A stretch of DNA of 37,944 nt, taken from DASPTT01 sp035623275 (lineage in GTDB: Bacteria > Actinomycetota > Acidimicrobiia > Acidimicrobiales > UBA8190). The stretch covers positions 1-37,944 of the forward strand of contig DASPTT010000063.1 in NCBI GenBank assembly GCA_035623275.1, written 5' to 3'. The translations under genes and the position numbers were made by a program. Every line of letters begins with the position of its first letter. The first letter of the stretch is position 1. The notes beneath the pieces were generated by a model, which did no database searches, was not told the origin of the DNA, and saw only the letters and a program-made list of their open reading frames with translations. Of this stretch, positions 30,662 through 37,944 are shown one piece after another.

Positions 30662-31108
30662 TTTCCTCTCGTTCCCCTGCTCGAGGCCGGCCGGCGATCG
30701 TCACGACCGGCCCCCGGCGGCGTGCGCCCGTGCGCACCGCCGCTCGTCGGCTCGTCCAGCCATGCTATGCGAGCAGGGTCCTTTCCGACCAGGCGACCCT
30801 GCCGCCCGTGGTGGCGCGCGGCGGGGCGGGGACGCGTCGCAGGCCGTGGACGAGCCGGCGCCCCGATGGCGACCGGCCGATCGTCCCAGGCACGGGCGTC
30901 CCTCGTTTCACCACTAGCAGCACCGGTCGCGCCGGTGTACCGTCGGGGCCACCGGGGGCCCGCCTCACGGCGATTCCCCGGGAGGGTCCTCCTTCCCCGG
31001 GGCCGACTGACACACCCCGCACAGCGCGGGCGGAGACAGGCTTTCGGGCAATCCACACCTGTGGATCTCCTTGTGGACAGATCTGGCGAGCGGAGGGTGG
31101 AGTCCCTG
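30662..31108. other. rpmH-dnaA intergenic region with DnaA boxes
   Basis: This 447-base gap carries no gene. Close to dnaA it has a perfect 16-base palindrome, ATCCACACCTGTGGAT (31051-31066), formed by two DnaA-box-like sites back to back, plus TGTGGACAG at 31072-31080. These are suited to DnaA autoregulation or to origin function. The part nearer rpmH is GC-rich and shows only the weak -10 candidate for rpmH. Confidence 0.55.
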
Positions 31109-32524
31109 GTGAACGACACGAACGACCTGTGGAAGCGCTGCGGTGAAGCCCTCCGCGAGCAGGTGTCCGACGCCACCTGGCGTACCTGGCTCGCCGGCCT
31201 CACACCCCAGTCGTTCGACGGCGACCTGCTCGTGGTCGGCGCCCCGAGCACCCTGGTGCGGGACCGGGTGGAGTCCCGGTTCCTCGGCCTGCTCGCCGCC
31301 GTGGCCACCGACGCGGCCTCGCGCGAGGTCAAGGTGCGCCTCGAGGTCCTGCCGCTGACGCCCCCCGAGCCCGAGGACACGCTGTTCTCCGCCCCGTTCC
31401 TCGAGGACGTGGAGCCCGCTCGGCCCGGCGCCGGCGCCGGCGGCGCGGGGGAGGGGTCGCGTGCCGCGCGAGCGTCCCGGCGTCACGAGACCGACGACGT
31501 CGGTCTCGACCCCCGCTACACGTTCGACGCCTTCGTCATCGGGTCGTCGAACCGCTTCGCGCACGCGGCTGCCCTGTCTGTGGCCGAGATGCCCGCCCTG
31601 TCCTACAACCCGCTGTTCATCCACGGCGGGGCTGGCCTGGGCAAGACGCACCTCCTGCACGCCATCGGCAACTACGTGCGCGAGAACTTCCCTCGCCGCC
31701 ACATCCGCTACGTGTCCACCGAGACGTTCCTCAACGAATTCGTCGACGCCATCCGGAACAACACGACCACGGCCTTCAAGCGCCGCTACCGCGACTGCGA
31801 CGTCCTGCTCATCGACGACGTGCAGTTCATGGAGGGCAAGGAGTCGCTCCAGGAGGAGTTCTTCCACACCTTCAACCACCTCTACGGGTCCTCCAAGCAG
31901 GTCGTGCTGACCTCCGACCGTCCGCCCAAGTCCATCGCCACGTTGGAGGACCGCCTCCGCAGCCGGTTCCTCTCGGGACTCATCACCGACGTCCAGCCGC
32001 CCGAGCTGGAGACCCGGATCGCCATCCTGGCCAAGAAGGCCGAGCGGGAGTCCACGCCGGTCCCGCCAGAGGTCCTGGAGTTCATCGCCACCCACGTGAA
32101 GGACAACATCCGGGAGCTGGAGGGGGCCCTCATCCGGGTGACCGCCTACGGCAGCCTCAACCGCCAGCCCCTGTCGCGCGATCTGGCCGAGCACGTGCTG
32201 TCGGACATCGTCTCGGCCGGCCAGCCCCGGCGGATCACCCCCCAGCTCATCCTGGAGGAGACCGCGGCGGCCTTCGGTTTCACGGTGGACGACCTGCGCG
32301 GGGGATGCCGGACCCGGCCCCTGGTGAACGCCCGGCAGATCGGCATGTACGTCTTTCGGGAGCTCACCGACTTCTCCTACCCCGCCATCGCCCGGGAGTT
32401 CGGCGGCAAGGACCACACAACCGTGATGTATGCCGTCCGCAAGATCTCCTCGCTCATGAAGGAGCGCCGGCAGATCTTCGACCAGGTGAGCGACCTCATC
32501 ATCAAGATCAAGAGCGGGGCATGA
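31109..32524 (+). CDS. dnaA: chromosomal replication initiator protein DnaA
   Basis: DnaA binds DnaA boxes and melts the origin. The 471-residue protein has domain I (about 1-85, LWKRCGEALREQVSDATWRTWLAGL), a short Gly/Ala/Glu linker (about 90-130) and the AAA+ domain III. Domain III has Walker A GGAGLGKTH (173-181) and Walker B DVLLIDDVQF near 231-240. Domain IV carries the box-reading helix in VNARQIGMYVFRELTDFSYPAIAREFGGKDHTTVMYAV. The GTG at 31109 follows GGAGGG by 11 bases; an in-frame GTG right after that site gives only four more residues and no room for ribosome binding. Confidence 0.97.
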   Translation: MNDTNDLWKRCGEALREQVSDATWRTWLAGLTPQSFDGDLLVVGAPSTLVRDRVESRFLGLLAAVATDAASREVKVRLEVLPLTPPEPEDTLFSAPFLEDVEPARPGAGAGGAGEGSRAARASRRHETDDVGLDPRYTFDAFVIGSSNRFAHAAALSVAEMPALSYNPLFIHGGAGLGKTHLLHAIGNYVRENFPRRHIRYVSTETFLNEFVDAIRNNTTTAFKRRYRDCDVLLIDDVQFMEGKESLQEEFFHTFNHLYGSSKQVVLTSDRPPKSIATLEDRLRSRFLSGLITDVQPPELETRIAILAKKAERESTPVPPEVLEFIATHVKDNIRELEGALIRVTAYGSLNRQPLSRDLAEHVLSDIVSAGQPRRITPQLILEETAAAFGFTVDDLRGGCRTRPLVNARQIGMYVFRELTDFSYPAIAREFGGKDHTTVMYAVRKISSLMKERRQIFDQVSDLIIKIKSGA

Positions 32525-32771
32525 GGGACGAGACGCGCGCGCGTCGTCGGACCGCCCTGTGGGAAAGACGTGGCGCAGTTGTGGACGGGGCCGCCGTCCG
32601 GTGGACGGCCGGGGCACCGGGGCGGGCACCCGTGTCGGCGCGGTGGACGCGGTGCATCCCGTGTGGAAGGGTCCCTGCCCCCTGACCTCGGCGGACAGGG
32701 TGTCATCCACAATCCACACGCCCTATTACCGTCACTGCCAGAATTGAATTCCTTTTGGGAGAGGATCTGAC
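32525..32771. other. oriC: dnaA-dnaN intergenic region, probable oriC
   Basis: This 247-base gap between dnaA and dnaN is the usual actinobacterial oriC position. DnaA-box-like sites include TCATCCACA (32703-32711, 8 of 9 matches) and the overlapping CAATCCACA (32710-32718). Inverted sites are TGTGGGAAA (32558-32566), TGTGGACGG (32580-32588) and TGTGGAAGG (32662-32670). An AT-rich patch (32721-32760) just before dnaN is a possible unwinding element. Most boxes are imperfect. Confidence 0.6.
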
Positions 32772-33893
32772 GTGAAGTTCCGCTGTGAGCGAGACACCCT
32801 CGTCGAAGCCCTGGCCACCGCCAGCCGTGCCGTCACGGCCCGCAGCTCGACCTCCCCCGCCCTCGGCGGCGTGCGGGTGGGGGCGGAGGGCAACCGACTG
32901 ACCGTGGTGGGGACCGACCTCGATCTCACGGTGCGGGTCGAGGTGGAGGCCATCGGGCTCGACAACGGGGCCTGCGTCACGCCGGCGCGCCTCACGGCCG
33001 ACATCGTCCGTTCGCTCGAGCCGGGCGCGGTGACCTTCGAGGGCGGCGAGGAGGAGGTCGAGATCTCCGCGGCGCGCTCGCGCTTCGTGGTGCGGACGTA
33101 CCCGGTCGAGGACTACCCGGTCCTGCCCGAGCCCCGGCCCCAGCAGGTGGCACTGCCCGCCGCGGGCCTGGCCGAGGCCCTCCGCCAGGTGGTCCGGGCC
33201 GCCTCCAACGACGACGCCCGGCCCCTGCTCACCGGTGTGCTCGTGGCCGCCGAGGGCGACGGGATCCGGCTCGTGGCCACCGACTCCTACCGTCTGGCCA
33301 TGCGCGACCTGGCCGGGACTCGCCCGCTGCCCGAGGGCACCGAGCAGATCCTGGTGCCGGCGCGCGCGCTGACCGAGCTCCAGCGCCTGCTGCCGAGCGG
33401 CGCGGGCAAGGAGGAGTCCGCCGGCGAGGTCGGCTTCTCGGTCGGCGACCTCGACGCCACGTTCACGGTCGCCGGCGTCCACCTGACCACCCGCCTGCTC
33501 GACGGGCGCTTCCCCGACTACCGCCAGCTCATCCCGCCCGGGTACCCGAACAACCTCCGGGTTGGAAAGGACGCCCTGCTCGACGCGCTGCGGCGGGTGC
33601 GGCTGCTCGTGCGCGACAACACCACGCCGGTGCGGATGTCGATGCGCCCCGGCAGCGTAGAGCTGACGGTGCTCTCGCAGGAGGTGGGGCATGCCAGCGA
33701 GGACGTCGACGCCGACTACCAGGGCGAGGAGCTCACCATCGCGTTCAACCCGTCGTACCTGATCGACGGGGTCGAGGCCGCCATGGGCGACGAGGTCATC
33801 CTCGAGACGGTCGACGCCACGAAGCCCGCCACCGTCCGGGCCCCCGAGCACGAGGACTACCGGTACCTGCTCATGCCGGTGCGCGTGCCCTGA
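32772..33893 (+). CDS. dnaN: DNA polymerase III sliding clamp, beta subunit
   Basis: The clamp encircles DNA and tethers polymerase. The 373-residue protein is a full-length three-domain beta clamp: start MKFRCERDTLVEALATASRAV, domain 2 with GVLVAAEGDGIRLVATDSYRLAMRDL, and domain 3 ending YRYLLMPVRVP. The C-terminal MPVR-type segment belongs to the partner-binding pocket. The GTG at 32772 is preceded by GAGAGGA. recF follows after 22 bases. Confidence 0.98.
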   Translation: MKFRCERDTLVEALATASRAVTARSSTSPALGGVRVGAEGNRLTVVGTDLDLTVRVEVEAIGLDNGACVTPARLTADIVRSLEPGAVTFEGGEEEVEISAARSRFVVRTYPVEDYPVLPEPRPQQVALPAAGLAEALRQVVRAASNDDARPLLTGVLVAAEGDGIRLVATDSYRLAMRDLAGTRPLPEGTEQILVPARALTELQRLLPSGAGKEESAGEVGFSVGDLDATFTVAGVHLTTRLLDGRFPDYRQLIPPGYPNNLRVGKDALLDALRRVRLLVRDNTTPVRMSMRPGSVELTVLSQEVGHASEDVDADYQGEELTIAFNPSYLIDGVEAAMGDEVILETVDATKPATVRAPEHEDYRYLLMPVRVP

Positions 33894-33915
33894 GCGGCCC
33901 GCGCCGGCCCCCGCG

Positions 33916-35007
33916 ATGGCCGTCACCCGGCTGTGGCTCACCGACTTCCGGTGTTTCGCCGAGGCCGCCGTGGAGCCCGACCCCACCGGCCTGACGGTGC
34001 TGCGGGGCCCAAACGGCGCGGGGAAGACGTCGGTGCTGGAGGCGGTCGGGTGGCTCTCGCGGCAACGCTCGATCCGCGGCGCGCCGCGTGAGGCGCTCGT
34101 GCGCAACGGCGCACGGCGCGCCGTCGTCCGCGCCGAGTGCGTCGCGGGTGGGCGCCTCGTGCTGATCGAGGCCGAGATCCCCGAGGCCGGGTCCTTGCGG
34201 ACCCAGGTCAACCGCCAGGTCGTGCGCCGGCGGGTCGAATTGGCCGAGGCGCTGCGCACCACCGTGTTCTCCCCCGACGACCTTGCGCTCGTCCAAGGCG
34301 GGCCGGCGGGGCGGCGCGACTACCTCGACGACGCGTTGATCGACGCCCATCCGCGCCACGAGACCCTCGTCGCCGACGCCGAGCGGATCCTGCGCCAGCG
34401 CGGGGCGCTGCTGCGCCAGGCCGGCGGTCGTGCGCAGCCCGAGGTGCTGAGCACGCTGGACGTGTGGGACGAGCGCCTCGCCGCGGCCGGGGACGCGCTG
34501 GCGCTGGCGCGCGAGGCGCTGGTGGAGGAGCTGGGCCCCGCGGTGGCCGGTGCCTACGCGCACCTCGCCGGGGTGGGCGACCGGGTGACGATGCGCTACC
34601 GGCGGTCGTGGGCGGGTCCGCTGGCCGCCGCGCTGGCCGCGTGTCGGGCGGAGGACCTTCGGCGCGGTGCCTCGACGGTCGGGCCCCATCGCGACGAGCT
34701 CGAGCTCTCCGTCGACGGCCGCCCGGCGCGCACCCACGCGTCCCAGGGGGAACAGCGGTGTGTGGCCCTGGCCCTGCGCCTGGCCACCCATGCCGCCGCC
34801 ACCGCCCGGAGCCCCGAGGCACCGACCCTGCTGCTCGACGACGTGTTCTCGGAGCTCGACCCTCGCCGTGCCGCCGCACTCGTCGAGCAGCTGCCGCCCG
34901 GGCAGGTGCTGCTCACCACGGCCGTGGACCCGCCACCGGTGGTGGCCGCCGACCGGGTCGTCGAGGTGGCCGACGGCACCCTGGTGGGCGCGGGCGGCGC
35001 GCGATGA
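33916..35007 (+). CDS. recF: DNA replication and repair protein RecF
   Basis: RecF is an SMC-like ATPase that loads RecA at gaps with RecO and RecR. The 363-residue protein has the start LWLTDFRCFAEAAVE, Walker A GPNGAGKTS (31-39), the arm region of about 130-250, the STVGPHRDELEL segment, the signature ASQGEQRCVALALRLA and Walker B TLLLDDVFSELDPRR. The stop overlaps the dciA start by four bases. Confidence 0.96.
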   Translation: MAVTRLWLTDFRCFAEAAVEPDPTGLTVLRGPNGAGKTSVLEAVGWLSRQRSIRGAPREALVRNGARRAVVRAECVAGGRLVLIEAEIPEAGSLRTQVNRQVVRRRVELAEALRTTVFSPDDLALVQGGPAGRRDYLDDALIDAHPRHETLVADAERILRQRGALLRQAGGRAQPEVLSTLDVWDERLAAAGDALALAREALVEELGPAVAGAYAHLAGVGDRVTMRYRRSWAGPLAAALAACRAEDLRRGASTVGPHRDELELSVDGRPARTHASQGEQRCVALALRLATHAAATARSPEAPTLLLDDVFSELDPRRAAALVEQLPPGQVLLTTAVDPPPVVAADRVVEVADGTLVGAGGAR

Positions 35008-35324
35008 GGGATCGCCGCGCCCGCTCCACCGACGGGCCGACGCCCCTGGCCGAGTCGCTCGGTGTGGTGGCCGACCGGCTCGGCATGGGCAGGGCGGACG
35101 TCGTGGGCGCGGTGTTCTCGCGTTGGGAGGAGATCGTGGGGCCCGCGGTCGCGGCCCATGTCCGGCCGTTGCGGATCGAGGGCACCACGCTCGTGGTGAC
35201 CGCCGATCACCCCGCGTGGGCGGTGCAGATCAAGCACCTGCGGACCGAAGTGCTCCAGCGAGTCGGCGAGGTCACCGGGGGCGCGCGAGCACCCGACGAC
35301 ATCGAAGTGCGCGTGCGGCGCTGA
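35004..35324 (+). CDS. dciA: DciA (DUF721) replicative helicase operator
   Basis: DciA assists loading of the DnaB helicase in bacteria lacking DnaC or DnaI. The 106-residue protein shows the DUF721 core: LAESLGVVADRLGM, VFSRWEEIVGPAVAAHVRPLRIEGTTLVVTADHPAWAVQIKHLRTEVLQRV. It lies between recF and gyrB as in M. tuberculosis (Rv0004). The ATG overlaps the recF stop (ATGA). Confidence 0.93.
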   Translation: MRDRRARSTDGPTPLAESLGVVADRLGMGRADVVGAVFSRWEEIVGPAVAAHVRPLRIEGTTLVVTADHPAWAVQIKHLRTEVLQRVGEVTGGARAPDDIEVRVRR

Positions 35325-35333
35325 CGTGTCCCG

Positions 35334-35393
35334 GCACGCGTCCCGGCATGCCTCCGGGCATGCGTCCCGGCATGCCTCCGGGCACGACACCGG
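35334..35393. repeat. five 12-bp imperfect tandem repeats between dciA and gyrB
   Basis: Units GCACGCGTCCCG, GCATGCCTCCGG, GCATGCGTCCCG, GCATGCCTCCGG and GCACGACACCGG follow head to tail from 35334. Units 2 and 4 are identical, so there is a 24-base super-repeat. GCATGCC/GGCATGC pairs allow alternative hairpins. The location, right after the dciA stop, suits a terminator-like or topology-sensitive element. Confidence 0.75.
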
Positions 35394-35471
35394 GGCACGG
35401 CGCACGGGGCGAACGGCACGCCCGGCGCCGGTCCGCCGCGGCCGTCGCTGGCCGGTCCGCGCGCACCGTCC

Positions 35472-35480
35472 TGGTACAAT
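35472..35480 (+). promoter_or_regulatory. gyrB promoter, extended -10
   Basis: TGG TACAAT (35472-35480) is a TGn-extended -10 close to consensus and the only AT-rich spot in the dciA-gyrB gap. No clear -35 is seen. Transcription from near 35487 would give a leader of roughly 87 bases with a small hairpin, GGCTC/GAGCC (35507-35523). Gyrase promoters of this type often respond to supercoiling. Confidence 0.6.
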
Positions 35481-35573
35481 AAAACCCATCGGCACCATGG
35501 TTTCCAGGCTCAGATCCGGAGCCCGAATCGGCGGTGCCCGACCCGGTGCGGAGGCTGGAGAAGGGGCGCGTTT

Positions 35574-37526
35574 GTGGCGCTGAAAGCAGAGGCGAAAGCG
35601 AGCGCGAGCACGCGCGCCGAGAGTTACGACGCCGCCGACATCACCGTGCTGGAGGGGCTCGAGCCCGTCCGCCAGCGGCCCGGCATGTACATCGGTTCGA
35701 CCGGTCCGACCGGCCTGCACCACCTGATCTGGGAGGTGGTGGACAACGCCGTCGACGAGGCGATGGCCGGTTACTGCACCCGCATCGACGTCACCCTGCT
35801 GGCCGACGGCGCCTGCCGGGTGGTGGACAACGGCCGCGGCATCCCGGTCGACCCCCACGAGCAGTACCCGGACCGCTCGGCCGCCGAGCTCGTGCTCACC
35901 ACGCTGCACGCAGGGGGCAAGTTCGGCGGGTCGGGCTACAAGGTCTCGGGCGGGCTCCACGGCGTGGGGGTGTCGGTGGTCAACGCCCTGTCGAAGAAGC
36001 TCGTCCTCGAGATCGACCGCAACGACAAGCACCACGTGGCGGAGTTCGCCAACGGCGGGGAGCGCACCAAGCCGCTCGCGGTGACGGGCAACGCGCCGCG
36101 CGGCCGGACGGGGACGACGGTGGCCTTCTGGCCGGACCCCGACGTCTTCGAGGAGACCGACTTCCGCGCCCAGACGGTGCTCGAGCGGCTGCAGGTGATG
36201 GCGTTCCTGAACAAGGGTCTCGAGATCCGCTTCGCCGACGAGCGCTCCGGGCGCGAGCAGCAGGTCATCTACAAGTACACCGGCGGCATCGTCGACTATG
36301 TGAAGCATCTGAACCACGCCAAGGAGGGCCTGTTCCGCAAGGTCTGCTCCTACACGCAGAGCGAGGACGGCCAGGAGGTCGAGATCGCCCTGCAGTGGAA
36401 CACCGGGTTCCACGAGTCGATCCACTCGTTCGCCAACGGGATCTCGACGATCGAGGGCGGGATGCACGAGGAGGGGTTCAAGAAGGCCCTCACCAACGTG
36501 GTGAACCGCTACGCGCGTGGCAAGGGCCAGCTCAAGGAGAAGGAGGACAATTTCCTCGGCGAGGACATCCGCGAGGGATTGACCGCCATCATCTCCGTGC
36601 GGCTGCGGGATCCGCAGTTCGAGGGCCAGACGAAGGCCAAGCTGGGCAACGTCTCGGTGCGCTCGCTCGTGGAGCGGGCGACGAACGAGAAGCTCTCGGA
36701 GTGGCTCGAGGAGAATCCACGCGAGGCCAACCAGATCGTCCAGAAGTCCAACCTCGCCGCGCGCGCCCGGGTGGCCGCCCGCACGGCGCGCGATCTGACC
36801 CGGCGCAAGTCCGCGCTGGACGGCGCGGGACTCCCGGGCAAGCTCGTCGACTGCTCGTCGCGCGAGCCACGCGAGAGCGAGTTGTTCATCGTCGAGGGGA
36901 ACTCGGCGGGCGGGTCGGCCAAGGACGCGCGCGACCCCCGCACCCAGGCCATCCTGCCCATCCGGGGCAAGATCCTCAACGTCGAGCGCGCCCGTATCGA
37001 CAAGATGCTCAAGAACACCGAGATCCAGGCACTCATCTCGGCTATCGGCGCCGGGCTCGCCGACGATTTCGACGTCGCGAAGATCCGCTACCACAAGGTC
37101 ATCCTCCTGGCCGACGCGGACGTCGACGGCTCGCACATCCGCACCCTGCTGCTGACGTTCTTCTTCCGCCAGATGAAGCCGCTCGTCGAGGGCGGCTTCG
37201 TGTACGTGGCGCAGCCCCCGCTCTACTCGACGCTCGTGGGCAAGGAGAAGATCTACCTGAAGGACGACGCGGAGAAGGCGCGCTTCCTCGCCGAGAACCC
37301 CAACCACAAGGCCGAGTTCCAGCGCCTGAAGGGCCTCGGGGAGATGGACTTCCACGAGCTGCGGGACACGACCATGGACCGCGGCAGGCGCTCCCTGCTG
37401 CAGATCGAGGTGGAGCAGGCCGCCCTGGCCGACGAGGTGTGCTCGGTGCTCATGGGCGACGACGTGGACCTGCGCCGCCAATTCATCCAGACCAACGCCA
37501 AGGACGTGCGCTTCCTCGACTTCTGA
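35574..37526 (+). CDS. gyrB: DNA gyrase subunit B
   Basis: GyrB supplies the ATPase and part of the cleavage site of gyrase, which introduces negative supercoils. The 650-residue protein has the GHKL ATPase (VRQRPGMYIGSTGPTGLHHLIWEVVDNAVDEA, GGLHGVGVSVVNALS), the transducer domain and the Toprim domain. Toprim shows EGNSAGGSAKDARDPRTQAILPIRGKILNVERAR and LLADADVDGSHIRTLL, and the C-terminus is GLGEMDFHELRDTTMD. The length, without the Gram-negative insertion, is typical of actinobacteria. The GTG at 35574 follows AAGGGG. gyrA begins 58 bases later. Confidence 0.98.
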   Translation: MALKAEAKASASTRAESYDAADITVLEGLEPVRQRPGMYIGSTGPTGLHHLIWEVVDNAVDEAMAGYCTRIDVTLLADGACRVVDNGRGIPVDPHEQYPDRSAAELVLTTLHAGGKFGGSGYKVSGGLHGVGVSVVNALSKKLVLEIDRNDKHHVAEFANGGERTKPLAVTGNAPRGRTGTTVAFWPDPDVFEETDFRAQTVLERLQVMAFLNKGLEIRFADERSGREQQVIYKYTGGIVDYVKHLNHAKEGLFRKVCSYTQSEDGQEVEIALQWNTGFHESIHSFANGISTIEGGMHEEGFKKALTNVVNRYARGKGQLKEKEDNFLGEDIREGLTAIISVRLRDPQFEGQTKAKLGNVSVRSLVERATNEKLSEWLEENPREANQIVQKSNLAARARVAARTARDLTRRKSALDGAGLPGKLVDCSSREPRESELFIVEGNSAGGSAKDARDPRTQAILPIRGKILNVERARIDKMLKNTEIQALISAIGAGLADDFDVAKIRYHKVILLADADVDGSHIRTLLLTFFFRQMKPLVEGGFVYVAQPPLYSTLVGKEKIYLKDDAEKARFLAENPNHKAEFQRLKGLGEMDFHELRDTTMDRGRRSLLQIEVEQAALADEVCSVLMGDDVDLRRQFIQTNAKDVRFLDF

Positions 37527-37584
37527 GGACGGCATCCGGGCGACGCGGGCGCGGGCCCGCGCGACACGAAGGACGACGACGGCA

Positions 37585-37944
37585 ATGGCGAGACGTGGTG
37601 CGGGCGCAGGGGCCGGCACGGGCGGGGGTGACGGGGGCGGCACCGGCACGGACGTCGACGTCGCCGGGGTCATCGAGCCCATCGAGATCCAGGAGGAGAT
37701 GGAGCGCTCGTTCCTCGAGTACTCCATGTCGGTCATCGTCTCGCGGGCCCTGCCCGACGTGCGCGACGGGCTCAAGCCCGTGCACCGACGGATCCTCTAC
37801 TCCATGTACGACCAGAACCTCCGCCCCGACCGGCCGCACGCCAAGTGCGCCAAGGTGGTGGGCGAGGTCATGGGGACGTACCACCCGCACGGCGACACGG
37901 CCATCTACGACGCGCTGGCCCGGATGGTCCAGGAGTTCAGCCTC
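37585..37944 (+). CDS. gyrA: DNA gyrase subunit A, N-terminal part (cut by window end)
   Basis: The visible 120 codons give a Gly-rich start (about 25 residues) and then IEPIEIQEEMERSFLEYSMSVIVSRALPDVRDGLKPVHRRILYSM and AKVVGEVMGTYHPHGDTAIYDALARMVQEFSL, the start of the GyrA winged-helix breakage domain including the quinolone-resistance region (GDTAIYDAL). The catalytic Tyr lies beyond the window. AAGGA precedes the ATG at 37585 by about 10 bases. The Gly-rich N-terminal extension is longer than usual. Confidence 0.97.
   Translation, partial: MARRGAGAGAGTGGGDGGGTGTDVDVAGVIEPIEIQEEMERSFLEYSMSVIVSRALPDVRDGLKPVHRRILYSMYDQNLRPDRPHAKCAKVVGEVMGTYHPHGDTAIYDALARMVQEFSL

Noticed and set aside
35334..35393. 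CRISPR-like array.
   Set aside because: Units are 12 bases, head to tail, without spacers; no cas genes in the window.
35334..35482. Plus-strand frame with Met-Pro-Pro-Gly / Met-Arg-Pro-Gly repeats after dciA.
   Set aside because: The peptide repeats only reflect the 12-bp DNA repeat; no start with a ribosome site and no link to a known protein.
34596..37775. Open frame of more than 1000 codons antisense to gyrB and recF.
   Set aside because: Its composition mirrors the third-codon GC bias of the sense genes, there is no domain or plausible start, and gyrB, dciA and recF on the other strand are certain.

Overview
The window is a high-GC (roughly 70 percent) actinobacterial chromosome segment around the replication origin. 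The order cca ... murJ ... trxB-trxA-cwlM-like / parB-parA-rsmG-jag-yidC-yidD-rnpA-rpmH / dnaA-dnaN-recF-dciA-gyrB-gyrA is the classic actinobacterial origin region, and the DUF5318 / padR-ino1 arrangement is also seen near the origin of Mycobacterium. Lineage is inferred, not proven. The F420-type LLM oxidoreductase, ino1, two TIGR03085/DUF6049-type actinobacterial families and the DUF929 protein fit a deep-branching actinobacterium such as an Acidimicrobiia-like organism.

Region by region. 1-1341 (minus): rpsF-ssb-rpsR, with S18 carrying a long Gly/Pro-rich then acidic C-terminal extension cut by the window edge. 1561-2670: panB (minus) divergent from a small CxxC/CxxC protein. 2793-4363 (plus): LLM oxidoreductase and an SRPBCC protein. 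4424-12397 is a long minus-strand run: DUF5318, DUF929 and VKOR (a likely disulfide pair), two tandem crcB fluoride channels, a UbiE-like methyltransferase, an aberrant UbiA-like membrane protein, and a copper operon (YcnI, lipoprotein, CopC-CopD fusion). 12467-14322: padR-ino1 behind a promoter covered by three evenly spaced GATNNATC boxes. 14327-24433: cca (minus), then a plus-strand set: TIGR03085 protein, DUF6049 secreted/membrane protein, MurJ, DegV, a 2-TM protein, TrxB, TrxA and a CwlM-like amidase homologue lacking a zinc ligand. 24623-30661 (minus): rpmH-rnpA-yidD-yidC-jag-rsmG, then parA-parB, with two parS sites between rsmG and parA. 30662-37944 (plus): dnaA, dnaN, recF, dciA, gyrB and the start of gyrA. 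DnaA-box-like sequences lie on both sides of dnaA and also, unexpectedly, between the cwlM-like gene and parB.

Functionally the window joins replication initiation and segregation (dnaA, dnaN, recF, dciA, gyrAB, parABS), RNA processing and translation (rnpA, cca, rpsF, rpsR, rpmH, rsmG), membrane insertion (yidC, yidD, jag) and envelope precursor control (murJ, cwlM-like). Redox (trxAB, VKOR/DUF929) and ion homeostasis (copper, fluoride) genes complete it. Many genes overlap by the four bases ATGA or GTGA, indicating translational coupling. Several monocistronic starts have a TAnnnT hexamer only 6-8 bases upstream and no Shine-Dalgarno, which suggests leaderless mRNAs.

No phage, insertion sequence, CRISPR array, tRNA or rRNA was recognised. 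The best candidates for something undescribed are the S18 extension, the padR triple-box operator, the VKOR-DUF929 pair with its structured leader, the UbiA-like protein without the canonical Asp motif, and the DnaA-box cluster away from dnaA.
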